The notes beneath the pieces are model-generated. The model did not search any database. It was not told where the DNA came from and was given only the letters and a program-made list of their open reading frames with translations. Of a stretch of 64,000 bases of DNA, positions 54,662 to 63,066 are shown piece after piece. Position numbers and translations under genes: made by a program. The DNA comes from Terfezia claveryi (lineage: Eukaryota > Ascomycota > Pezizomycetes > Pezizales > Pezizaceae), in assembly GCA_015179025.1 (NCBI GenBank), contig WHUX01000201.1, positions 1-64,000 of the forward strand, read 5' to 3'. Position 1 is the first letter of the stretch. Every line of letters starts with the position of its first letter.

Positions 54662-55225
54662 TGTAACGATGGCTCTAGGGATAAGGTGACCAAGGGGTAC
54701 GCCAGGGCAGTGGCAAAGGGGAATCGCATATGTAGGAGCGCTACGTGTGTGATCTGGGGAAAGGCTAGGGGCAAGGCAAGGGCAGGGCTAGGGTAACACA
54801 CACGTAGGAATACTACGCGTATAACTGGGGATTGCTGGGATGGGGGCAAGGGCAAGAGGCAAGAGAGGCAGAGGGCAAGGGGCATGAGATACGCAGAGGT
54901 AGTTGCCGTGTATGTCAGAGGGAGGCAGCTGTGCTGCCAAGCTGTTCATGAGATAAGGGGGTGCACAAGGGAGGTACACAAGTGTTAGGAGAGGCAAGGT
55001 CCTGTATTGGATATACAAGACATTGGATAGAAATCCAATGAGAGGGCAAAGAGAGCAAACTATATATACAGGCTTCCTTCCTGGCCAAGGCCACCAGAAG
55101 GAATAAGGTTCCCAAGACTCCTTATTTTGGGAACAGAAATAACAACGATATCAATCAACAATAACTAAAGTCAGATGGAATTCCGTCTGACTCTCAAACC
55201 CAGCTAGGAAAGGATGGTTGTGACA
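54662..55225 (-). repeat. Gypsy-E 5' LTR (564 bp)
   Basis: Same termini; the U3 palindrome at 55166-55195 is centred on GGAATTCC. The primer site GATCCAACGTAG adjoins at 54650-54661. Confidence 0.93.
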
Positions 55226-55674
55226 CTCTGTATGTTTTACTTGTTGCTTCTTGTCTCTCTCTATGGATTCTAGAGGGAATCCAGCGGCCTATTTATACTC
55301 CATCGAGATTTGATGATTAAGAAAATAAATACAATAAAGGGTGGCACACTAGAAGGTGGTGCGCTGTACAAAAAGGGGTCATGTGGTCATGGTAATGAGT
55401 CACACACCTAAACGATGGTCATGTGGCCATTGTAATGAGTCACACACCTTAAAACAGTAGTCACACGGCTATAATAAGGGTGTCTTCATATGGCAAGAGC
55501 CATGGAACTTTCCATAGCAAATTCCATGTGCTATGGACACTTATAAAGCAGTAGGAGATGGTAGAAGGCTAGTCCTTCAACCGAGAGGCTTAGTTAAATA
55601 ACATTGTAGTAATATAGGGAATACAAATGTATATAATCAATTATATAAGCAATGAAACAATGTTCTCCATTCCA

Positions 55675-56110
55675 ATTCCCCACATAGAAGGATTTCCTAT
55701 CCTTACTTCTCTCGCTCTACTATATTGGTTTCCATACATCCTAAGATTTGATACATTATTAATATATTAGCATTAACATGAATATCCTTAGTGTTTCCTT
55801 GACTCATGATTTTATCTCATTCTTGTTGGATGAGAGCTCGGGTTTCATATCTGGTTCATGGTCCTTGTTTTCCTTTAGTTGTTCGATGTCTCCTGAATGT
55901 ATCTTCTAAACTTCCAGTCGTCCAGAAGTCTTGAAGAATTTTAGTAGTAATATCCTTGGCATTTTCCTAGGAGTCATGTTTAGGAGAGTATCCTAGCCAT
56001 CTGACCTTATATTGTCTTTCTCCAGTTCGAGGAGCTGTTCTGAATTCTAATACCTTTTCAACTTCATAACGATCATCTTGAATTGGTCCCGGTTCTTGTG
56101 ATTGTCTCTA
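55675..56110 (-). pseudogene. Gypsy-G C-terminal chromodomain and 3' end
   Basis: The complement of about 55960-56085 reads PIQDDRYEVEKVLEFR...GERQYKVRWLGYSPKHDS, stop, ENAKDITTKILQDFW, a chromodomain with the expected aromatic positions; a TGG-to-TAG change interrupts it. It follows the integrase C-terminal part. 55675-55940 has no further domain and includes the polypurine tract. Confidence 0.82.
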
Positions 56111-57247
56111 AGGGAACTGGGTAGGATCATTTTTATAATAGGGTTTGAGTTTGCTGATATGAAAAGTATTATATATGAGGTGGAGGTCAGGTTGACTGGA
56201 TAGGTCTAGGCTATAGTTATTGCGTTTCCGATTACTAGAAATAATGGGAAATAGGCCTAGCCATTTTAGTTTGAGTTTAGGTGAGACATTTGATAGGTTG
56301 ACATTTTCTGAGGAAAGCATAACTTGTTGTCTGACTGAAAATTTGACTGTATTGGATAGTCGTTTGTTTGCTTGAGATGCAGGAGTCTTCTTGGCATCAT
56401 ATAAGTTTTTAGATATTACCTCATGATGTTCATTTGCCAGTATATATGCATTAATGGGGTATGGAAGTATTGATATGCTGAGATGTGCATTAAATCTAAA
56501 TAGTGTAGAAAAGGGGCTATTCTGTCTAGCGGCATTATACCTAGAGTTAAGTTTCAACTGTATGTCTGATAGTTTCTGTAGCCAATCAAATCCTTCGATT
56601 TTACAGGCTTTTGCTACTTGTAGAATTTCTTTGTTCATAATTTCTGATTGTCCATCTGCACGTGAATGATATGTGGTGGACGGTTCCAACTTGATTTCTT
56701 TATTCCTAGCCCAATCTTGAAAGTGCATTGATATAAAAAGAGTGTTGCGATCAAAAACAATACAAAAAGGGTATCCTATAGTCGGGACTACATGAGTATC
56801 AAAAGTAGCAGTACATTGTTCTGCTGTGAAATTATCTGACATAGGAATAGGAAACTTGAATCCTTATTGTCTATCGACAATCATACAAATTTATAAAATA
56901 CAAACTACATGATCTTCTTCAACAGGAATATTCAGGTACAAAATTGAACACTTAGTAAACACAGGTGCTAACTTAAGAAAATCCATCAATATGTCAGTTC
57001 ATGGCCTACTTGATACATGTAATAGGGTTACAAGTCCAAGTGGCACCTTGTTGGAATACTTTGTCCATTGACAAGTATCACAACATCTGATATAGTCCTT
57101 AGTTAGTTCTACAAAGGACTGGCAATCATATCGGTCAGTAAGATATTTTATCATTTTTTCAATGCTACCATGAGCTGTTGCTTCATGTGCATCTTTAATA
57201 ACTAATTCAAGATAGTTCTTACCTTCAATATTAAAGGTAAAGGGCAA
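56108..57247 (-). pseudogene. Gypsy-G integrase
   Basis: N-terminal HHCC finger DAHEATAHGSIEKM...YIRCCDTCQWTKYS (57190-57040); first catalytic Asp in MDFLKLAP near 56990; FDRNTLFIS (second Asp, about 56750); RADGQSEIMNKEILQ (Glu, about 56640); then the C-terminal part in a 244-codon frame (56108-56842) ending HISKLKPYYKNDPTQFP. Stops near 56863 and 56890 lie between the finger and the core. Substrate is the element's cDNA ends and target DNA. Confidence 0.88.
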
Positions 57248-57249
57248 GA

Positions 57250-58680
57250 CTAATCTCCATTATCCTTATCTGTTCTTTACATACAAAAATCTGTCTTTTC
57301 TTCTATGATCCTTACGGTTCACAAAGGTATCATAGCAATTCTTCCAGATAGAACATACTCTTATATACGATTGATATGCGGCTTTCATACCTGTACCTTG
57401 GTTAAGCCAATGTGTGATGAAATAGTCCTTGTCATCTTCCTATCCGTCGCTGATGTGTTTTTCTTCAATACGCTTGTTGAAAGTCAGTTCGATCCTTCCA
57501 TTAAAGTTATTGATAGTGGGTTTCTTCTCTTTGCATATGGAAGCATTATGTTCTGAGAACTTACAGAAATTACAATGCTGTCTAGAGGTCTTTGTGTCTT
57601 GAATAAAAGAGGGTTCTGGGGCTTTGTTGATAGCTACTTACTTTTTGGAACGAGTGGTAACGGCAGCGGTATTGATTGGAATTGCGTTGCTGCTACTAGC
57701 AGTTGCAGCTAGTTGTTGAGGTGTATTCTATAGTTGTTGATGGGCAACAGGAGTATCCTTGATCTCCTGTTCCATTTGTTGGGTGCTTATTTGTTCGGTA
57801 GGGTTACTGAACTGAATGCTGGGTTGGAGAGTGTAGTATGTTAGTTTGTTGGTGATCCATCTTTTTGCCCATTCTCTGATTTCTTGGATAGCTTCTTTGA
57901 GGCTAAAAGCTTGTGGAGGTGGATAAACTGGCATTTGTTGTACTAGTGCTAGTTTCTTTTGAGACTCTTTTGCAGATACAAGATATGCAAAATGAGACAT
58001 AAGGAATTCTTTCTCCTTCTTAAGAACTAAAGCTGACAGGACACAGTTCATACTGCCATGTCTGTGGTAGTTGCAGACGCACATGTTTCAACAGTGAACA
58101 TGTAGTTGTTCATGGCATGGGAACTGCCATGAGTTGGACAGTAGACATCTTAGCAAAAGGACCAGTGCATCCTTTTGTATTTTTGCCAATTGCCATGAGC
58201 TAGGTCAATGGCAATTTCCTTCGCTTCTTCAGTAGTGAGGGTGTTTTGTTGTGTGTTTTCAAAAGAGGGAGGCCTATATCTTAGGCCAAGAACTGTTAAA
58301 CCTTTGTTCTTGTTTATATTGGGTACACAATCATACTCGCTAAAAACTTGTTCTAGTATGGTGGATAGAGTCTCATCATCTGGGGACTCTTCTACCTTTA
58401 TCATATCATATTCACTTTCTTCATCCTGGATGCCCTCAAAGAATGGACAGAAGATATGGTGTCCAAGTTCTTCGGCTCTTCCATGACATTTGTTGAAGTC
58501 ATAGTCAATATGCTAGAAACTGATAGCTCCGCAAGAAACCATATTGTTCTGAGTAGAGGTTTCTGGTAAGTGAAAAGTTCTTAAAGCATTGGTAGAGATG
58601 TTGTGGTTGTAGGTATAGTTAGGAGGATCAATGTTGTTGGAAATATAATTGTCCTCGCTAGTGGCAGTGTCTAAGTATTT
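57250..58680 (-). pseudogene. Gypsy-G extra Cys/His-rich region between RNase H and integrase
   Basis: About 475 codons that the other gypsies here lack. On the minus strand: an acidic part (EEGIQDEESEYDMIKVEESPDDE, near 58380-58440), a 84-codon open piece (58150-58404), a Cys/His cluster CPTHGSSHAMN...CVCNYHRHGSMNC (about 58030-58140, with a 1-base frame break near 58085), a helical stretch (LKKEKEFLMSHFAYLVSAKESQKKLALVQ), a Ser/Thr-Gln-rich linker, and a perfect CX2CX4HX4C knuckle HCNFCKFSEHNASIC at 57533-57574. The gag of this element has its own knuckle near 60745. I do not recognise the region as a whole. It may be a lineage feature, a captured host segment or a displaced gag-like domain. 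Confidence 0.7.
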
Positions 58681-60000
58681 ATGCTTTCTTGATAGAGCGT
58701 CTGCTATCAAATTTTCCTTTCCTGCAGTATTCTGTATGTCTGTATCAAATTCTATTAGGTAATCTTGCCATCACCTCAATTTTTGGCTTGCAGGCATTTG
58801 AGTATAGAAGGTTACTAATGGTTTGTAGTCAGTAAGGATAGTGAACTTGTAACCTCATAATTGTGCTTCAAAAAATTTCAATGAGTCAATAATCACTAAT
58901 AATTCCTTTTGAAAGGTAGAATAATTGAGTTGTGCTGGATTAAATTTTCTAGAGTAGAAGCATGATGGTCTGATGTACGTCAATGGTCCTTAACAAATCT
59001 ACGATCCTAGTCCTACATTCCTAGTATCACAGACTAAATATTTGGGTTCAGTAGATTCATTATTCCAGGGTTTTAAAATGTGTGGGGAATTCACGAGTTC
59101 CTTAAGTTTTTCAAATGCTACGTTATGAGTATCTGTCCATTTCCATTTCTTAGTTTCTTCTTGCAGTTCTGACAAGGTGCTTGTATACGATGCCAAGTCA
59201 GGAATAAATCTGCTGAGATAATTAACAATTCCAAAGAATCCTCTAAGATCCTTTTTTCTTGTAGGAGTTGGAAATGTCAATATGGTAGTCCTTTTCTTTG
59301 GGTCTACATGTAATCCATCTGATATCAAAACGTGTTCTAAGATTTCCAATCTTGGAGTAAAGAACTGGCATTTGCTTTCTTTGAGGTAGAATATCTCGTC
59401 TTGTAGGCGTTGAAGTACTTTCTTCAATAATTCTACATGTTCTTCATATGTTTTAGAGAATATAATAATATCATCAATATAGATGATTAAATTTTAATAG
59501 ACCATGTCCTTAAAAATTTCATGCATAACGCAAACCATAGTAGCAGGTATGTTATGATCTCCTTGTTGCATAACTCTACTTCTGAAATATCCCATGTGAT
59601 ATAAAAAGGTAGAGTGTTGCTCAGATTGTTTATTGTTCCTGATATTAAAAAATCTATCAGCTAAGTCGAGCTTAGTCCAAATGGGATTCTCTGCTACTAG
59701 TTCAATTGCTTCATTAATATCTAGCAATAGGGTATGGTCCGGTTCGACAGCTAAATTGCAATCTTGATAGTCATTGACATATCTGTCTTCTTCCAGTTTA
59801 TCTAGTTTAGGGATAGTGAATATGACTACAGCATTTGTGTCATTTTCTACTCTATATATGTGACCTGATGCTTCTTCTTCGACTAATTTATCATAGATTT
59901 GTTGTCTAAATCAATGTCCTAAAGGTCACTATTTTGGTATCCAAGTAGCTCCTGCTTTTGGTTTGATAGAGTGATTAATCTTCCTTAGTGGCGGTAATTC
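58513..60000 (-). pseudogene. Gypsy-G reverse transcriptase and RNase H
   Basis: RT: NPIWTKLDLADRFFNIRNN (59700-59620), YFRSRVMQQGDHNIPATM (59590-59530; normally [16 protein letters not shown]), YIDDIIIFSKTYEEHVELL (about 59490-59430, active site YIDD intact), then 59427-58999 with GFFGIVNYLSRFIPDLA. RNase H: CDTRNVGLGS (58999-59030; the usual TDAS has become CDTR), FSRKFNPAQLNYSTFQKELLVI, and ENLIADALSRKHK (58690). Stops are at 59491, 58998 and 58785. Substrate is element RNA/DNA in the particle. Confidence 0.86.
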
Positions 60001-60981
60001 CCATAGAATTGTTTTAGGAAATAATAAGGTAAACTCCGTTACAGGGTTGAATTGTTTCTGTACTATAGAAACAGCTATCACGAGTTCTCTTCCTGAATTG
60101 GTTTCTTCTACATTGCTAATATTTTCCCAATTATCTGGTTCACTATAATCTGTAACTGATTCACAGTTGACCTATATATATGCTAATCTTATACCATTCA
60201 CTATGGTTCTAGATCTCTTCCATACTTTTAGCTGGAATCGAGGAATATCTTCTGGCTGGATAGTGACTGGTTCCTAATGGGCAGGAATTATTGCTCGCAC
60301 TTTGCTGAGAGTAGGTTCTCCTAGTATTATATCCCATCCAGTCAAATGAGCTACGTAGAATGTTCGTTCTTCTACATAACCTATCCAATTAAGTTTGATA
60401 GTATAAGCTTTGTCTATTGTTCCTTTGGAGCCTTTAATTATAGTACTTAATGATTTCTTCTCGATACTTCTGGTTGGTATTTTTTATGAGTATATGGATT
60501 GAGAATTGATTAAGTCTCTTCCTTTTGTTTGGAGATCAATTAAAGCTAGTGCGGGGTGATCATTAGCTCTAACGAATACATTGCTAAAATCTGGTACTTG
60601 TTTTGACAAGGGTCATTCCTTGATTTTATCCTTATTGTTTTTATCCTTGGTAGCTATTGGTATAGCTAAATCTTATGCAGCTGTATGCATGGGTACCTTA
60701 TTTTGTCATTTCCTATAGTCCTTGTAAGAATATCTAGAGTTCCAACACCATTGACATTTCTTGTCTCTAATTAATTGCATCTTCATCTGCTGATCCAATA
60801 TTTTTGTAATAGTGTCCCAATCTGAGTTCTTCCATTTTTCTGTATTGGGTTTGGTGTTGGAATTACTGCTAGGATTAAATCCTGTTTTTTGTCGTTGATT
60901 CTAGTCCCTGCGTAGACTATGACTTCGATTTTCATTCCGAGAGTATTGTCATCGGGATATATTTGGTGTAGGTAGTAGGGC
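60001..60981 (-). pseudogene. Gypsy-G protease and gag end
   Basis: Gag nucleocapsid: KKCQWCWNSRYSYKDY near 60735-60780, a CX2CX4HX4C knuckle whose His and last Cys have both become Tyr. Protease: LALIDLQTKGRDLINSQSIYS at about 60490-60545, which has no D-S/T-G triad; downstream RTFYVAHLTGWDIILGEPTL (60290-60365) is the expected flap and second-hydrophobic region. Gag upstream of 60981 is cut by Gypsy-H. Stop TAA near 60488. Confidence 0.75.
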
Positions 60982-61541
60982 TGTCACAACCGTCCTTTCC
61001 TAGCCAGGTTTGAGAGTCGGACGGGATTCCGTCCGACTCTCATTATTGTTGATTGATATCGTTGTTATCTCTGTTCCCGAGATAAGGGGTCTCGGGAACC
61101 TTATTCCTTCCGGTGGCCTTAGCCAGGAAGGAAGCCTATATATATAGCTTGCTCTCTCCGCCCTCTTGTTGGATCCCCATCCAACGTCTTGTATATCCAA
61201 TACAGGGCCTTGCTTCTCTCCACGTTGGTGCATCTCCCTTGTGCACCTCCTTGTCTCGCCTCGACTCTGCAGCCCTGCTGCCCACCCCGTGAACCTCCTG
61301 TCCTTGCCTTGCCTCGCCTTGTCTCTGCAGCCCAGCTGCCTCCCCTGACCCTGACACACGCGGCAACTGCCTCCGCGTGTCTCGTGCCCCTTGCCCACTG
61401 TCTCTCTTGCCTCTTGCCCTTGTCTCCCGCCTCAGCCTTCCCCTAGTCACACACGTAGCGTTCCTACGTGTGTCTTGCCCTAGCCTCTGCCTTCTCCCCG
61501 GCGTACCCCTTGGTCGCCTTGTTCCCAGAGCCCACGTTACA
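60982..61541 (+). repeat. Gypsy-H 5' LTR (560 bp)
   Basis: TGTCACAACC...CGTTACA. Complete U3 palindrome at 61012-61041 (arms GAGAGTCGGACGGGA and TTCCGTCCGACTCTC, one mismatch). TATATATATAG at 61137-61147; TTGGATCCCCATCCAACGTC at about 61169-61188 forms the presumed transcript-start hairpin. A direct repeat of CTTGCCTCGCCTTGTCTCTGC type in 61250-61330 makes R/U5 longer than in Gypsy-E. Confidence 0.94.
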
Positions 61542-61553
61542 CTACGTTGGATC
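61542..61553 (+). other. Gypsy-H primer-binding site (self-priming type)
   Basis: CTACGTTGGATC directly after the LTR; ACGTTGGAT is the exact complement of ATCCAACGT in the LTR (about 61179-61187). Confidence 0.65.
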
Positions 61554-61576
61554 ACTCTGATCAACCGGTACGCCCA

Positions 61577-63047
61577 ATGGCTGCCCAAGACACCACCCCC
61601 GCGCTCGCAGCCAGATTTCGAGCCTGGCAAGCTCTACCTATTCCCATGAACCAGGACGATTTCGGCAGCTATCGTCAGACCATTATCGATATATACCTGG
61701 CGGCGGATGCCTTAGGCCAACGACTGGAATTAGCCATATATGAAGACCAACAAAAACAGACCAGAACCAATGACGAGGTCACGATACTCACCGAAGACCT
61801 CCTATCGTGCCAGGCTGACCTCGCAACCGCCCAGAACGACTTGATCAATGAAAGAAGAACCATCCAGAGCCTGAATAGAGCCCTGGACACAATCCAAGCA
61901 GCCCCAGCACCCCAAGCACTACAGGCACCCAAGACCCAGGATCTCCCTACCCCGCCAAAGTTCAATGGCGACAGGACTCGCCTGAAAGCCTGGAAAAATT
62001 CCATCAAAATCAAACTAACTGGGGATGCTGCAAAATTCCCTACCATTCAGCACTGATTAGCTTATGTATACGGCCTATTGGAGGGCAGAGCTTTGGACCA
62101 GGTCCAACCCTATGTGCTCGATGACCGCTTCAACCTCCCTGATGTTGCTGCTCTGCTCACAATCCTCGACCGTGCCTTCGGAGACCCAGACCCCATGGGT
62201 ACAGCAACTCGCGCTCTCCGAGCACTAAAACAGAAGGGCCATGACCTCTCAACATACGTGGCAGAATTCTCAAGGTTGGTAGCGGAGGTGGAGTGGAACG
62301 ATCGGGTGAAGCTGGAACAGTTCGAGGAAGGCCTCAATATTGAGCTCAAACAGGCCCTCCTCCAATCTCCAGATGTTAAAACCCTGGATGAATTCATTGA
62401 TCAGGCATCCAAGATGGAGCAAAAGATGGCTAGCTTGAGAGTCCAGGTCAGCGCCCCCAGTACCTATCGGCCTCCTGTTAGAGCCCAGCACCTCCAGCAA
62501 CATACTCGACCCCAGAACATCAGCAAGAAAAAAGTGGCATCGGGACGCCAGGTGGTGTCTCCAGGAGACAGGGTTGTCTCTTGTGTCTTTTGTGTCTTTT
62601 GTGTCTCCTGGATGTCTCCTGAGTGTCTCCTATGTGTCTCCTGGTGTCTCCTAGTGTCTCTAGGAGACACCAGGAGACATTCTGCCAATCGTGGAGACAC
62701 ATCTTGTCTCCAATGGCATTACTGTCTCTAGAGACACTAGAGACAAACTATTTTCTTTCCTGATGAACCCTAGCCCTCAGATGCAAGCTACAGCCAATAA
62801 GCCAGCCCACCCATCCCTGGTGGCGGGCGGCACCACCCCCATGGATTTATCATCAGGAAGGCCCCGCCTGACACAAGAAGAGAGGGAACGTCGCCGCAAC
62901 AATGGGTTGTGCATTGCCTGTGGGAAAGGGGACCACTTTATTGTGGCATGTCCCCTCCGAAAAAACCGCTCCCTGGCCGCTCATGCCATCTCGGAAGCCC
63001 GGATCGAAGAGGTTGACGAGGCGGGAAAAGCCCTGTCCCTTGCCTAG
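61577..63047 (+). pseudogene. Gypsy-H gag (one stop plus an insertion)
   Basis: MAAQDTTPALAARFRAWQAL; coiled coil (about residues 55-115, EDQQKQTRTNDEVTILTEDL...); capsid-like part with KAWKNSIKIKLTGDAAKFPT; a TGA at 62056 (IQH*LAY, a CGA-to-TGA change judging from Gypsy-E); FSRLVAEVEWNDRVKLEQFEEGL; then the 246-bp insertion at 62519-62764, which with its 4-bp duplication adds 250 bases and shifts the frame; resumes at about 62769 with PMDLSSGRPRLTQEERERRRN and knuckle CIACGKGDHFIVAC (62912-62953); TAG 63045-63047. Only two lesions separate it from an open gag frame. Confidence 0.9.
62519..62764. mobile_element. 246-bp MITE-like insertion in Gypsy-H gag
   Basis: Flanked by GAAC on both sides (62515-62518 and 62765-62768). 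Its ends are imperfect inverted repeats: ATCAGCAAGAAAA and the complement ATCAGGAAAGAAAA. The related gag of Gypsy-E reads straight through (CAGAACCCTAGCCC), giving the empty site. The interior is a series of GTGTCTCC units in both orientations that can fold into hairpins, e.g. CTGGTGTCTCCTA and its exact complement TAGGAGACACCAG around a 7-nt loop (about 62640-62672). No ORF of its own. Confidence 0.78.
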
Positions 63048-63066
63048 TCACTGACACTAGCAAGGG
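63023..63066 (+). other. Putative -1 frameshift signal of Gypsy-H
   Basis: GGGAAAA (63023-63029) in gag frame G GGA AAA, 7-nt spacer GCCCTGT, then the stem CCCTTGC/GCAAGGG plus TAG/CTA around a 9-nt loop (63037-63066) that encloses the gag TAG. The spacer and loop differ from those of Gypsy-A while heptamer, spacing and stem are kept. Confidence 0.75.

Larger units (their letters stand above)
48795..55225 (-). mobile_element. Gypsy-E: complete chromovirus inside the Gypsy-G LTR
   Basis: 6431 bp with LTRs 48795-49358 and 54662-55225 (564 bp each) and a perfect 5-bp target duplication CTCTG (48790-48794 and 55226-55230). Gag resembles Gypsy-B and Gypsy-H; LTR is of the GAGAGTC-palindrome subfamily in complete form. 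The RT frame is open for 386 codons with YLDD intact, but gag and integrase have stops. Confidence 0.95.
48557..55674 (-). repeat. Gypsy-G 3' LTR, split by Gypsy-E
   Basis: Pieces 48557-48794 (segment Y and end of X) and 55231-55674 (rest of X). TATA box in the complement of GCCTATTTATACTCC near 55290. Same text as the solo LTR at 43839 but with single X and Y. Four copies of a TGGTCATGTGGCCA-like motif occur at 55375-55475. Confidence 0.85.
48557..60981 (-). mobile_element. Gypsy-G: distinct chromovirus lineage, interrupted by Gypsy-E and Gypsy-H
   Basis: Minus-strand element with a 3' LTR (48557-48794 plus 55231-55674, about 682 bp; Gypsy-E sits inside it) and an internal region 55675-60981. 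Its 5' part is cut by Gypsy-H. Left flank TTGAG (48552-48556) is the likely target copy in Gypsy-F; the other copy is outside. The proteins differ clearly from the other gypsies: YIDD in RT, a non-canonical protease motif and an extra domain between RNase H and integrase. LTR ends are TGGAATGG...TTCATTACA and GTGGGGAAT (complement of 55675-55683) is the polypurine tract. Confidence 0.87.

Noticed and set aside
62560..62700. Simple-sequence expansion of GTGTCTCC in Gypsy-H gag
   Set aside because: The flanking GAAC duplication and inverted ATCAG ends fit insertion of a discrete small element better than local slippage.
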